The position numbers and the translations under genes are program-made. Below the pieces are notes generated by a model. That model saw nothing but the letters and a program-made list of their open reading frames with translations. It made no database searches and had not been told where the DNA came from. Positions 19,323 through 29,827 of a stretch of 60,877 nucleotides of DNA are shown one piece after another; position 1 is the stretch's first letter; the number at the start of each line of letters is the position of its first letter. The stretch is taken from contig JBGAHO010000025.1 in assembly GCA_044226195.1 (NCBI GenBank), positions 1 through 60,877 on the forward strand, written 5' to 3'. Source of the stretch: RPQJ01 sp044226195 (GTDB lineage: Bacteria > Pseudomonadota > Gammaproteobacteria > Steroidobacterales > Steroidobacteraceae).

Positions 19323-20063
19323 ATGCGCCAGATCGTCTTCGACACCGAGACCACCGGCCTCGAGCCGGAGCAGGGCCACCGCATCATCGAGATCGGCGCC
19401 ATCGAGATCGTCAACCGGCGGCGGACGGGTCGCCAGTTCCACCGCTACCTGTGTCCGGACCGCGAGGTCGACGCGGGCGCCCTGCAGGTGCACGGCCTCA
19501 GCAACGAGTTCCTTTCCTCGCAGCCGCGCTTCGCCGAGATCGCGCAGGAACTGCGTGACTTCATCGCCGAGGCCGAGCTGATCATCCACAACGCGCCGTT
19601 CGACGTCGCGTTCCTCGATGCGGAATTCGATCGCCTCGCGGGCGAGGCGGGCGCCTGGCGCGTGGCCGGGCTATGTTCCGTGCTCGACACGCTCGCGATG
19701 GCGCGCCAGCTGCATCCCGGCCAGCGCAACGGCCTCGATGCCTTGTGCAAGCGCTACTCGGTCGACAACTCGCACCGTGAACTGCACGGCGCGCTGCTCG
19801 ACGCCGACCTGCTGCTCGAGGTCTACCTCGCGATGACGGGCGGGCAGGGCGCGCTGATCCTCGACGAGGAGAGCGAGCAGTCCGGCCACCGGACGGTCGC
19901 GAGACGGGCCGCGCGTCCGGCGGGCGAGTTGCGAGTGCAGCGTGCCACGGCGGAGGAGTGCGCGGCGCACGAGGCGCTCCTGCTCGTGCTCGACAAGGCG
20001 AGTGGCGGCAGGACCGCATGGCGCACGATGGGAGGTGACGAAGCGGGGTCCGCGGCGTCATGA
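19323..20063 (+). CDS. dnaQ: DNA polymerase III epsilon subunit (3'-5' proofreading exonuclease)
   Basis: DnaQ proofreads for the replicative polymerase core. The 246-aa protein opens with MRQIVFDTETTG (Asp7/Glu9, ExoI), followed by ExoII HNAPFDVAFLDAEFDRL and ExoIII HRELHGALLDADLLLEVYL, all catalytic acids being present. The C-terminal extension after 190 is the flexible tail that binds the alpha subunit. ATG 19323 was preferred to an upstream in-frame ATG because it places MRQIVFDTETTG at the family's N-terminus. The stop overlaps the nhaB ATG by 4 nt. Confidence 0.96.
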   Translation: MRQIVFDTETTGLEPEQGHRIIEIGAIEIVNRRRTGRQFHRYLCPDREVDAGALQVHGLSNEFLSSQPRFAEIAQELRDFIAEAELIIHNAPFDVAFLDAEFDRLAGEAGAWRVAGLCSVLDTLAMARQLHPGQRNGLDALCKRYSVDNSHRELHGALLDADLLLEVYLAMTGGQGALILDEESEQSGHRTVARRAARPAGELRVQRATAEECAAHEALLLVLDKASGGRTAWRTMGGDEAGSAAS

Positions 20064-21565
20064 CGGGCACGGTGGCGCAGGCGTTCGCGCGCAATTTCCT
20101 CGGTCACGCACCGTCGTGGTACAAGCTGGCGATCGTCGGGTTCCTGATCGCCAATCCGATCCTGATGATCGCGGTCGGGCCGGTCGCGACCGGCTGGATC
20201 GTCCTGGCGGAGTTCATCCTGACGCTCGCGATGGCGCTGCGCTGCTACCCGCTGCAGCCGGGTGGCCTGCTGGCGATCGAGGCGGTGCTGATCGGTCTCA
20301 CCAGCGCCGAGAGCGTCTACCACGAGGTGACCGCCGCCGTCCCCGTCATTCTCCTGCTGGTCTTCATGGTCGCGGGCATCTATTTCCTGCGCGACCTGCT
20401 GCTCGTGGTGTTCACGAAGCTGATCATCGGCGTGCGTTCCGCCGCCGTGCTGTCCATGCTGTTCTGCGCCGTCGCCGCGCTCCTGTCCGCTTTCCTGGAT
20501 GCGCTGACGGTGGTTGCCGTCGCGATGACCGTCGGCAACGGCCTGTACGAGATCTACCACAAGGTTGCCTCCGGCAAGGCGCACGCCACGCCCGACCACG
20601 ATGCCTCCGTCGACGACGGGGTGGGCGCGCTGCATCGTGAGACGCTCGAGGACCTGCGCGCGTTCCTGCGCAGCCTGATGATGCATGGGGCAGTCGGCAC
20701 GGCCATCGGCGGGGTCATGACCCAGGTGGGCGAACCGCAGAACCTGCTGATCGCAGAACAGGCTGGCTGGAATTTCGGCCAGTTCTTCCGCGAAGTCGCT
20801 CCAGTGTCGATCCCGGTGGCGCTGGCCGGTCTCGCCGTCTGCTGGTCAGTGGAGCGGTTCCGGCTGTTCGGATACGGCACGCCGCTGCCGGACGCGGCGC
20901 GGGCGGTCCTCGAGGATCACGCGCGGCAGCGCGCAGCGCGCTCGACGCCGCGGGACCGCCAGGTGCTGATCGTACAGTTGCTGGTGGCGCTGCTGCTGGT
21001 TGCGGCGCTCGCACTGCACGTGGCGGAGGTCGGGCTGATCGGCCTGATGGTGATCATCCTGGCGACGTCCTTCACCGGCATCGTCGAGGAGCACCGCCTC
21101 GGCAAGGCGTTCGAGTCCGCGCTGCCATTCACGGCACTGCTGGTGGTGTTCTTCGTCATCGTCGCGGGCATCCACGACCAGCACCTGTTCGAGCCGCTGA
21201 TGGCCCGCATCCTCGCGCTCGAAGGGCGGACCCAGGCGGCGATGCTCTACCTCGCGACCGGCGCGCTGTCGACCATCAGCGACAACGTGTTCGTCGCGAC
21301 CGTCTACATCTCCGAGATCAAGGCGGCCCTGCTGCGGGGCGCCATCGACCGCACGCAATTCGACCTGCTGGCTGTTGCGATCAACACCGGGACCAACCTC
21401 CCGAGCGTCGCCACCCCCAACGGCCAAGCGGCCTTCCTGTTCCTGCTGACCTCGACGCTGGCGCCGCTGATCCGGCTCGGCTACGGGCGCATGGCCTGGA
21501 TGGCCCTGCCGTACTTCCTGGTGATGACCGGGGTCGGGCTGGCGGCGGTGATCTGGCTGCTCTAG
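20060..21565 (+). CDS. nhaB: Na+/H+ antiporter NhaB
   Basis: NhaB extrudes Na+ in exchange for protons across the inner membrane. The 501-aa protein has about 12 hydrophobic segments. Recognisable stretches are AFARNFLGHAPSWYKL at the N-terminus, SALLSAFLDALTVVAVAMTV, AVGTAIGGVMTQVGEPQN, NTGTNLPSVATPNGQAAFLF and the C-terminal MALPYFLVMTGVGLAA, all typical of NhaB. It is translationally coupled to dnaQ. A weak GGGCCG/CGGCCC hairpin (21571-21588) follows the stop and may end the transcript. Confidence 0.94.
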   Translation: MTGTVAQAFARNFLGHAPSWYKLAIVGFLIANPILMIAVGPVATGWIVLAEFILTLAMALRCYPLQPGGLLAIEAVLIGLTSAESVYHEVTAAVPVILLLVFMVAGIYFLRDLLLVVFTKLIIGVRSAAVLSMLFCAVAALLSAFLDALTVVAVAMTVGNGLYEIYHKVASGKAHATPDHDASVDDGVGALHRETLEDLRAFLRSLMMHGAVGTAIGGVMTQVGEPQNLLIAEQAGWNFGQFFREVAPVSIPVALAGLAVCWSVERFRLFGYGTPLPDAARAVLEDHARQRAARSTPRDRQVLIVQLLVALLLVAALALHVAEVGLIGLMVIILATSFTGIVEEHRLGKAFESALPFTALLVVFFVIVAGIHDQHLFEPLMARILALEGRTQAAMLYLATGALSTISDNVFVATVYISEIKAALLRGAIDRTQFDLLAVAINTGTNLPSVATPNGQAAFLFLLTSTLAPLIRLGYGRMAWMALPYFLVMTGVGLAAVIWLL

Positions 21566-21702
21566 CGTGCGGGCCGCATGGTCGGCCCCCCCCGGGAGCT
21601 TGATGGCCGTCTCAATTCAGGGGCCGGTTTGTATGGCATTCTTTATGTAATAGCGAAACGGACCCTCGCCCAAGAACCCCTTTTCCCACCCCACAGTTGC
21701 CC

Positions 21703-22985
<1,283 letters not shown>

Positions 22986-22986
<1 letters not shown>

Positions 22987-24029
22987 TGAAGGTCCTCGTC
23001 ACCGGCGCGGCCGGGTTCATCGGTTTCCACACCTCGAAGATCCTGCTCGAGCGCGGCGACGAGGTGGTCGGTCTCGACAACCTCAATGACTACTACGACG
23101 TCCGGCTGAAACTCGGGCGGCGGGCGATCCTCGAGAAGTATCCGAACTTCCGCTTCGTCAAGCTGGACCTCGCCGACCGGCCGGGCATGGCGGATCTGTT
23201 CCAGCGCGAGAAATTCCATCGCGTGATCAACCTCGCCGCCCAGGCGGGCGTGCGCTACTCGATCCAGAATCCGCTCGCCTACGTGGACAGCAACGTGGTC
23301 GGCATGGCCAACGTGCTCGAAGGGTGCCGCCACAACGGCGTCGAGCACCTCGTCTACGCGTCGACCAGTTCGGTCTACGGTGCCAACACGAAGATGCCGT
23401 TCTCGGTGCACCAGAACGTCGACCACCCGTTGTCGTTCTACGCGGCGACCAAGAAAGCCAACGAGCTGATGGCGCACACCTATGCGCACCTGTACTCGCT
23501 GCCCGTGACCGGCCTGCGCTTCTTCACGGTCTACGGTCCCTGGGGCCGGCCGGACATGGCGCTGTTCCTGTTCACGCGCAACATCCTCGCCGGCAAGCCG
23601 ATCGACGTCTTCAACCACGGCCATCACCGGCGCGACTTCACCTACGTGGGCGACATCGCGCAGGGCGTGGTGCGCGCCTGCGACCGCATCGCGCAGCCGA
23701 ATCCCGGCTGGAACGGCGACGCGCCGGACCCGGCGTCGAGCCAGGGCCCGTACCGCCTCTACAACATCGGCAACAACCGGCCGGTGGAACTGCTGCACTA
23801 CATCGAGGTGCTGGAGCAGTGCCTCGGCCGCAAGGCGGAGAAGAACCTGCTCCCGCTGCAGGCCGGCGACGTGCCGGACACCTGGGCGGACATCGACGAC
23901 CTGACGCGCGACGTCGGCTACACGCCGGCCACGCCCGTCGAGGTCGGCATCCGGGCCTTCGTCGACTGGTATCTCGAGTACTACAAGCACGAAGGTCCGC
24001 AGGACCCGAAGGTCGTCAACCTCGGCTGA
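22986..24029 (+). CDS. UDP-glucuronate 4-epimerase family protein (SDR)
   Basis: This is an extended short-chain dehydrogenase of 347 aa that most resembles UDP-GlcA 4-epimerases (UDP-GlcA to UDP-GalA). It has VTGAAGFIGFH (GxxGxxG), LDNLNDYYDVRLK, the NLAAQAGVRYSIQNP loop, YASTSSVYGAN with the catalytic Ser/Thr, and Tyr152-x3-Lys156 (SFYAATKKANEL), followed by FFTVYGPWGRPDMALF. With ugd (26922) it could supply UDP-GalA; alternatively it acts on the tviB product as TviC does. It begins at TGATG overlapping the tviB stop. Confidence 0.88.
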
Positions 24030-24044
24030 GGGCAGGGGAGAGCC

Positions 24045-25688
24045 ATGGCGCAGCGCACCGACCTGCCCGAGTGGAAGGCACTGCAGGCGCACGCGGCCGA
24101 GCTCGGTCCGCGCCACCTGCGCGAGTTGTTCGCGGCCGATCCGGCCGGCCGCTTCGCGGCCACCAGCCTCGAGTCGCTCGACCTCCTGTACGACTTCTCG
24201 CGCCAGCGGGTAACGACGGAGACGCTGCGTCGGCTCTTCGCGCTGGCACGCGCCTGCCGGCTCGAGGAGCGCATCGGCGCGCTGTTCGCCGGCGAGCCCG
24301 TCAACCACACCGAGCGGCGCGCGGCGATGCACATGGCGTTGCGGAACCGGTCGGGGCGGCCGATGTACGCCGACGGCGTCAACGTGATGCCGGACGTGCA
24401 GGCCGAGCTCGCGAAGATTCGCACGTTCGTCGAGCGCATCCACGACGGACGCCTGACGGGCTTCACGTCGCGGCGCTTCACCGACGTGGTCAACATCGGC
24501 ATCGGCGGCTCGGACCTCGGCATCGTCATGGCGACCGAGGCCCTGGCCCGCTATCGCAACCGCAACATCCGCCTGCACTGCGTCTCGAACGTCGACGGCG
24601 TCGAACTCGCGGACACGCTCGAACAGGTCGACCCCGCGTCGACCCTGTTCGTCCTCTGCTCGAAGACTTTCACGACCCTCGAGACGCTGACCAACGCCAC
24701 GGCGGCGCGCGAGTGGCTCGCGCACGAACTCGGCGAGGCGGCGGTGCCGCGGCACTTCGTCGCGGTGTCGACCAACCACGCCGCGATGGACGCGTTCGGC
24801 ATCGCCCCGGAGGCGCGGTTCACCATGTGGGACTGGGTCGGCGGACGCTATTCCCTCTGGTCCGCCGTCGGGCTGTCGATCGCGCTGGCCCTCGGCATCG
24901 ATCCCTTCGAGCAGCTGCTGCAGGGCGCGCACGACCTCGACGAGCACTTCCGCACGGCCCCGCTCGAAGCGAACCTGCCGGTGCTGATGGGCCTGCTCGG
25001 CGTGTGGAACGGCGATTTCCTGGGCCTCGACTCGCTCGCCGTGCTGCCTTACGACCGCCGCCTGCACCGTTTCCCGGCCTACCTCCAGCAGCTCGAGATG
25101 GAGTCGAACGGCAAGAGCGTGACGCGCGACGGCGCGCCCGTCGGCTATCCGACCGGCAATGTCGTGTGGGGCGAGCCCGGGAACAACGCCCAGCACTCGT
25201 TCTTCCAGCTGCTGCACCAGGGCACGGCCCGCGTCGCGCTCGATTTCATCGCGCCCGTCAACGCTTCGAGCCGCTATGCGCGCCAGCAGGACCTCGCGCT
25301 CGCGAACTGCTTCGCGCAGGCGGAGGCGTTCGCCTTCGGCCAGGGCCCGGAGCAGGTGCGCGCCGACCTGTCCGCCAGGGGCACGGCCCCGGCGGAAGTC
25401 GAGCGGCTGGTGCCGCACAAGGTCCACGCCGGCAACCGGCCGTCGTCCCTCATCCTCGTGCCGCGCCTCGAGCCGCGCACGCTCGGGCGCCTGATCGCGT
25501 GGTACGAACACAAGGTCTACGTGCAGAGCGTGATCTGGGACGTGAACCCGTTCGACCAGTGGGGTGTCGAGCTCGGCAAGAAGCTCGCGAGCTCGATGAC
25601 GGAGCCGGTCGTGCGCGCGCACTGGCCCGAAGGCCCGCCGCACGTGCAGGCGCTGCTGCAGCGCGTGGCCCGCTGGAGAGGAGCATGA
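24045..25688 (+). CDS. pgi: Glucose-6-phosphate isomerase
   Basis: Pgi interconverts glucose-6-P and fructose-6-P, the branch point feeding both UDP-Glc and GDP-mannose synthesis. The 547-aa protein contains NIGIGGSDLG, SKTFTTLET, GGRYSLWSAVGLSIAL, QLEMESNGKSV (catalytic Glu region), HQGT with the catalytic His, and NPFDQWGVELGKKL with the C-terminal Lys. Family length is about 550. The position inside a sugar-nucleotide block suggests a role in supplying hexose phosphates for glycan synthesis. Its stop overlaps the start of the next gene (ATGA). Confidence 0.97.
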   Translation: MAQRTDLPEWKALQAHAAELGPRHLRELFAADPAGRFAATSLESLDLLYDFSRQRVTTETLRRLFALARACRLEERIGALFAGEPVNHTERRAAMHMALRNRSGRPMYADGVNVMPDVQAELAKIRTFVERIHDGRLTGFTSRRFTDVVNIGIGGSDLGIVMATEALARYRNRNIRLHCVSNVDGVELADTLEQVDPASTLFVLCSKTFTTLETLTNATAAREWLAHELGEAAVPRHFVAVSTNHAAMDAFGIAPEARFTMWDWVGGRYSLWSAVGLSIALALGIDPFEQLLQGAHDLDEHFRTAPLEANLPVLMGLLGVWNGDFLGLDSLAVLPYDRRLHRFPAYLQQLEMESNGKSVTRDGAPVGYPTGNVVWGEPGNNAQHSFFQLLHQGTARVALDFIAPVNASSRYARQQDLALANCFAQAEAFAFGQGPEQVRADLSARGTAPAEVERLVPHKVHAGNRPSSLILVPRLEPRTLGRLIAWYEHKVYVQSVIWDVNPFDQWGVELGKKLASSMTEPVVRAHWPEGPPHVQALLQRVARWRGA

Positions 25689-26797
25689 GTTCGCGTCCGC
25701 TCACCGTGCACCTGATCGCGGCGGCGCGACCGAATTTCATGAAGATCGCGCCGCTGTACCACGCGCTCGCCGCGTGCGACTGGTGCCGGCCGGCGATCGT
25801 GCACACCGGCCAGCACTACGACGCGAACATGTCGGACGCGTTCTTCCGCGACCTGCGCCTGCCGAAGCCGCACTTCCACCTCGAGGTGGGCAGCGGCACG
25901 CACGCCGAGCAGACCGGCGGCGTGATGATTGCCTACGAAAAGGTGGCGATGGCGGAGAAGCCCGACTGGATCGTGGTGGTCGGCGACGTGAATTCGACGG
26001 CGGCCTGCGCCATGGTCGGCGCCAAGCTCTGGATCCCGGTGGTCCACCTCGAGGCGGGACTGCGCAGCGGCGACCGGCGCATGCCCGAGGAGATCAACCG
26101 CCTGGTCACGGACGCGATCTGCGACGTCTACTGGACGCCGTCGCCGGATGCCGACGAGCATCTCGCGCGCGAGGGCGTGCCGGCCGACAAGATCGACCGG
26201 GTCGGCAACATCATGCTCGACTCGTTCGAGATGATGCGCACCGCCATCGAGGCGGACGGGACGCGAGGCGCCATGGGTCTCGAGCCGAACGGCTACGGCG
26301 TGGTCACGCTGCATCGCCCGTCGAACGTCGACCGCCGGGCCGACCTCGAGCCGCTGGTGGACCAGCTGCTGCAGGTGGCGCGCGACCTGCCGCTGGTCTT
26401 CGCCGTGCATCCGCGGACCCGCAAGAAGCTCGAGGAGTTCGGCCTGCTGGCGCAGCTCGCGACTCAACCTCGCATCCGCCTGACCGAGCCGCTCGGCTAC
26501 GTGCAGTTCATGAACCTGGTGTGCGGCGCCCGCGCCGTCATCACCGACTCGGGCGGCGTGCAGGAGGAGAGCACCTACCTCGGCATCCCGTGCCTGACCC
26601 TGCGCGAGAACACCGAGCGCCCGATCACCCTCGTCGAAGGCTCCAACCGGCTCGTGCGGCCGGCTGACCTGTTCCAGCAGGTGCAGGAAGTGCTCGGCGG
26701 TCGCTGGCCGACCGGCCGGCGTCCGGCCCTGTGGGACGGGCAGGCGGCCGGACGCTGCGTGGCGGCCCTGCGGCGCCGGGCCATCCCGGGCGGCTGA
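25685..26797 (+). CDS. wecB: UDP-N-acetylglucosamine 2-epimerase (non-hydrolysing)
   Basis: WecB interconverts UDP-GlcNAc and UDP-ManNAc. The 370-aa protein has AARPNFMKIAPL, HTGQHYDANMSDAFF, VVVGDVNSTAACAM, HLEAGLRSGDRRMPEEINR, TLHRPSNVD, and the C-terminal ITDSGGVQEESTYLGIPCLTLRENTERPITL, all family signatures. It is coupled to pgi by a 4-nt overlap. With a 6-dehydrogenase it could feed a UDP-ManNAcA-type sugar; a WbpI-like role on UDP-GlcNAc3NAcA is also possible given the WbpE-like gene at 18200. Confidence 0.92.
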   Translation: MSSRPLTVHLIAAARPNFMKIAPLYHALAACDWCRPAIVHTGQHYDANMSDAFFRDLRLPKPHFHLEVGSGTHAEQTGGVMIAYEKVAMAEKPDWIVVVGDVNSTAACAMVGAKLWIPVVHLEAGLRSGDRRMPEEINRLVTDAICDVYWTPSPDADEHLAREGVPADKIDRVGNIMLDSFEMMRTAIEADGTRGAMGLEPNGYGVVTLHRPSNVDRRADLEPLVDQLLQVARDLPLVFAVHPRTRKKLEEFGLLAQLATQPRIRLTEPLGYVQFMNLVCGARAVITDSGGVQEESTYLGIPCLTLRENTERPITLVEGSNRLVRPADLFQQVQEVLGGRWPTGRRPALWDGQAAGRCVAALRRRAIPGG

Positions 26798-26853
26798 CGG
26801 GTGTTCGACTCCGGGTGCGCCGTCGGGCTGTCACGATCCTGCCAGACGCCATC

Positions 26854-26862
26854 TGCTAGAAT
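26854..26862 (+). promoter_or_regulatory. Extended -10 element upstream of ugd
   Basis: TG-C-TAGAAT at 26854-26862 is an extended -10 in the 124-nt gap between wecB and ugd; no clear -35 box accompanies it. It suggests that ugd starts a separate transcript. Confidence 0.4.
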
Positions 26863-26921
26863 GGGCGTCTTCGGAGGCCGTCGCGCCCTGGAATAATCGC
26901 TGTAAAAGCAAAGGGTTCCGC

Positions 26922-28259
26922 GTGAAAGTGACAGTGTTTGGTTCAGGCTACGTCGGCCTGGTCACCGGTGCCTGCTTCGCCGAGGCAGGCAACCACGTCG
27001 TCTGCGTCGACATCGACGCGCGCAAGGTCGAGCGCCTGCAGCAGGGCGATATTCCGATCCACGAGCCGGGGCTCGATGCGCTGGTGAAGCGCAATTTCGA
27101 GAAGGGGCGCCTGAAGTTCACGACCGACGCCGAGGCGGGCATCAAGCACGGGCTGTTCCAGTTCATCGCCGTGGGCACGCCGCCGGAGGAGGACGGCTCG
27201 GCCGATCTCTCGCACGTGCTCTCCGTCGCCGAGACCATCGGCCGGCACATGACCGAATACCGCGTGGTGGTCGACAAGTCGACGGTGCCCGTCGGCACGG
27301 CCGACAAGGTGCGCGAACGCATCGAGCAGACGCTCGGCGAGCGCGGCGTGAAGGTCGAGTTCGACGTGGTCTCGAACCCCGAGTTCCTCAAGGAAGGCGC
27401 GGCCATCGCCGACTTCATGAAGCCGGACCGCGTCGTGGTCGGGACCGACAATCCGCGCACCGCCGAACTGCTCAAGACGCTGTACGACCCGTTCACGCGC
27501 AGCCGCGACCGCATGATCGTCATGGACGTCCGCTCGGCGGAACTGACGAAATACGCGGCCAACGCGATGCTCGCGACCAAGATCAGCTTCATGAACGAGC
27601 TGGCCAACCTCGCCGAACGCATGGGTGCCGACATCGAGAAGGTCCGCGTCGGCATCGGCTCGGATTCCCGCATCGGCTTCAGCTTCATCTATCCGGGTGC
27701 CGGCTACGGCGGCTCGTGCTTCCCGAAGGACGTGAAGGCCCTGGTGCACAGCGCCGGGGAGTACGGGTTCGATCCCCAGCTCCTGAAGTCCGTCGAAGCG
27801 GTGAACAAGCGCCAGAAGCAGGTGCTGTTCAGCAAGATCCGCCGCTACTTCAAGGGCGACCTGAAGGGCAAGACGGTCGCGCTGTGGGGCCTCGCGTTCA
27901 AGCCCAACACCGACGACATGCGCGAGGCGCCGGCGCGCGAGCTGATGGAGGCCCTGTGGCAGGTCGGCGCCAAGGTGCGGGCCTACGACCCGGTCGCCAT
28001 GGGCGAGTGCGCGCGCATTTACGGCGAACGTGCCGACCTCACGCTCACGCGCGGCCAGGACGAGGCGCTCACGGGGGCCGACGCCCTCGCGATCATGACC
28101 GAATGGCAGGAGTTCCGGAGCCCGGACTTCGACGGCATCCGCGATGCGCTGCGCCACCCGGTGATCTTCGACGGGCGCAACCTCTACGAGCCGGCGTTCG
28201 TGAAGTCCTTCGGCCTCGAATACTTCGCCATCGGGCGCGGCGAAAAACTGCCCGACTGA
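26922..28259 (+). CDS. ugd: UDP-glucose 6-dehydrogenase
   Basis: Ugd oxidises UDP-Glc to UDP-GlcA using two NAD+. The 445-aa protein has MKVTVFGSGYVGLVTGACFAE (Rossmann), VDKSTVPVGTADKVRE, NPEFLKEGAAIADFMKPDR, catalytic Cys266 in YGGSCFPKDVKAL, and GLAFKPNTDDMREAPA in the C-terminal half. It is distinct from the TviB-type dehydrogenase at 21703 (different N-terminus and Cys context). The start is GTG. An 8-bp GC hairpin without a T-run follows (28268-28286). Confidence 0.96.
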   Translation: MKVTVFGSGYVGLVTGACFAEAGNHVVCVDIDARKVERLQQGDIPIHEPGLDALVKRNFEKGRLKFTTDAEAGIKHGLFQFIAVGTPPEEDGSADLSHVLSVAETIGRHMTEYRVVVDKSTVPVGTADKVRERIEQTLGERGVKVEFDVVSNPEFLKEGAAIADFMKPDRVVVGTDNPRTAELLKTLYDPFTRSRDRMIVMDVRSAELTKYAANAMLATKISFMNELANLAERMGADIEKVRVGIGSDSRIGFSFIYPGAGYGGSCFPKDVKALVHSAGEYGFDPQLLKSVEAVNKRQKQVLFSKIRRYFKGDLKGKTVALWGLAFKPNTDDMREAPARELMEALWQVGAKVRAYDPVAMGECARIYGERADLTLTRGQDEALTGADALAIMTEWQEFRSPDFDGIRDALRHPVIFDGRNLYEPAFVKSFGLEYFAIGRGEKLPD

Positions 28260-28267
28260 GCGCGTCC

Positions 28268-28286
28268 GCCGCCCGGGCCGGGCGGC
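28268..28286 (+). other. GC-rich hairpin after ugd
   Basis: GCCGCCCG (28268-28275), loop GGC, CGGGCGGC (28279-28286) is a perfect 8-bp stem starting 9 nt past the ugd stop. No T-run follows, so it may be a transcript-end stabiliser or a Rho-assisted terminator rather than a classical one. Confidence 0.4.
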
Positions 28287-28391
28287 CGGCGTTGCCACGG
28301 TGTGACCGAGGTCGCACCCGCGGCGTCCGGACCCGCGGGCGGGCCCCTAGACTATCGGCTGTTCCGGCTACTGCCAGCACTGGTGCCAAGC

Positions 28392-29822
28392 ATGCTCATT
28401 CCCGTCATCCTCTCCGGTGGCTCCGGCACGCGCCTCTGGCCGCTGTCGCGCGAGCTGTACCCGAAGCAGCTGCTGCCGCTGGTCGGCAGGCACACGATGC
28501 TCCAGGAGACGGTGGCGCGCGTGAAGGGCCTGCCGGGGCTCGCCGGGCCCGTGGTCGTCTGCAACGAGAGCCATCGCTTCATGGTCGCGGAGCAGCTGCG
28601 GGATTTCGGCGCGGCCGCCCAGGCAATCGTGCTCGAACCCGTGGGTCGCAACACCGCACCTGCCGTCGCGCTCGCGGCGCTGGTCGCCATCGAGCGTGCG
28701 AAGGCCGCCGGCGATGCCGCCGACCCGGTGCTGCTGGTGTTGCCGGCGGATCACGTCATCCGCGACGTGCAGGCGTTCCAGGCCGCGGTGACCGCGGGAC
28801 TGGCGGCCGCCGAGGCGGGCCAGCTCGTCACCTTCGGCGTGGTACCGGATCGCCCGGAGACGGGCTACGGGTACATCCGTCGCAGCACCGGCGCCGGCCC
28901 GGCCTACCCGGTGCAGCAGTTCGTCGAAAAGCCGGACGCGGCGACTGCGGCCCGCTACGTCGCTTCGGGCGAGTACTACTGGAACAGCGGCATGTTCATG
29001 TTCCGCGCCTCGGCCTATCTCGAGGAACTGCGGCGACACGCGCCGGCGATGTGCGCCGTGTGCGAGTCGGCCGTGGCCGCCGCGCAGCGCGACCTCGACT
29101 TCACGCGCCTGCCGAAGGACGAGTTCGCGGCCTGCCCGAGCGATTCGATCGACTACGCCGTGATGGAGAAGACGGCGCACGCCGTCGTCGTGCCGCTCGA
29201 CGCCGGCTGGAGCGATGTCGGTTCGTGGTCGGCGCTGCAGGATGCGCTGCCGACCGATGGCAAGGGCAACGTCATCGCGGGCGACGTGCTCACCGAGGAC
29301 ACGACCGGCTGCTACCTGCATTCGACCAGCCGGCTGATCGGGGCCGTCGGCCTCAAGGACCACGTGGTCGTCGAGACCAAGGACGCGGTGCTCGTCGCGC
29401 CGCGCGATCGCGTGCAGGACGTCAAGAACCTCGTCAACCAGCTGAAGGCGCAGAACCGCTACGAGTCCTCGCTGCATCGCGAGGTGTTCCGGCCGTGGGG
29501 CAGCTACGACAGCGTCGACAGCGGCGACCGCTTCCAGGTCAAGCGACTGGTCGTGAAGCCCGGCGCGTCGATGTCGCTGCAGCTGCACCATCATCGTGCC
29601 GAGCACTGGATCGTCGTGTCTGGCACGGCGCGCATCACGCGCGGCGAGGAAGTGTTCCTGCTCGGCGAGAACGAATCGACCTACATCCCGATGGGCGCCA
29701 AGCACCGCATCGAGAATCCGGGTAAAGTCGAACTGCACATCATCGAGGTGCAGTCGGGCAGCTATCTCGGCGAAGACGACATCGTGCGCTTCGAGGACAT
29801 CTACGGACGCCAGGGGGCGTGA
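28392..29822 (+). CDS. manC: Mannose-1-phosphate guanylyltransferase / mannose-6-phosphate isomerase
   Basis: This is a bifunctional GDP-mannose synthesis enzyme (AlgA/ManC type), 476 aa. The nucleotidyltransferase half has LSGGSGTRLWPLSRELYPKQ, LPADHVI, FVEKPD and YYWNSGMFMF; the C-terminal type II isomerase cupin has VFRPWGSYDSVDSGDRFQVKRL and the metal-binding HHHRAEHWIVVSGTARI. The ATG giving MLIPVILSGG is used; the open frame extends 30 codons upstream without family similarity. manB follows 5 nt later, so the two form a GDP-mannose unit. Confidence 0.96.
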   Translation: MLIPVILSGGSGTRLWPLSRELYPKQLLPLVGRHTMLQETVARVKGLPGLAGPVVVCNESHRFMVAEQLRDFGAAAQAIVLEPVGRNTAPAVALAALVAIERAKAAGDAADPVLLVLPADHVIRDVQAFQAAVTAGLAAAEAGQLVTFGVVPDRPETGYGYIRRSTGAGPAYPVQQFVEKPDAATAARYVASGEYYWNSGMFMFRASAYLEELRRHAPAMCAVCESAVAAAQRDLDFTRLPKDEFAACPSDSIDYAVMEKTAHAVVVPLDAGWSDVGSWSALQDALPTDGKGNVIAGDVLTEDTTGCYLHSTSRLIGAVGLKDHVVVETKDAVLVAPRDRVQDVKNLVNQLKAQNRYESSLHREVFRPWGSYDSVDSGDRFQVKRLVVKPGASMSLQLHHHRAEHWIVVSGTARITRGEEVFLLGENESTYIPMGAKHRIENPGKVELHIIEVQSGSYLGEDDIVRFEDIYGRQGA

Positions 29823-29827
29823 CGCGC

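Noticed and set aside
21566..21702. A JUMPstart/ops antitermination element before the sugar-nucleotide genes
   Set aside because: The region is AT-rich but has no GGCGGTAGC-type ops core, so there is no support for RfaH control.
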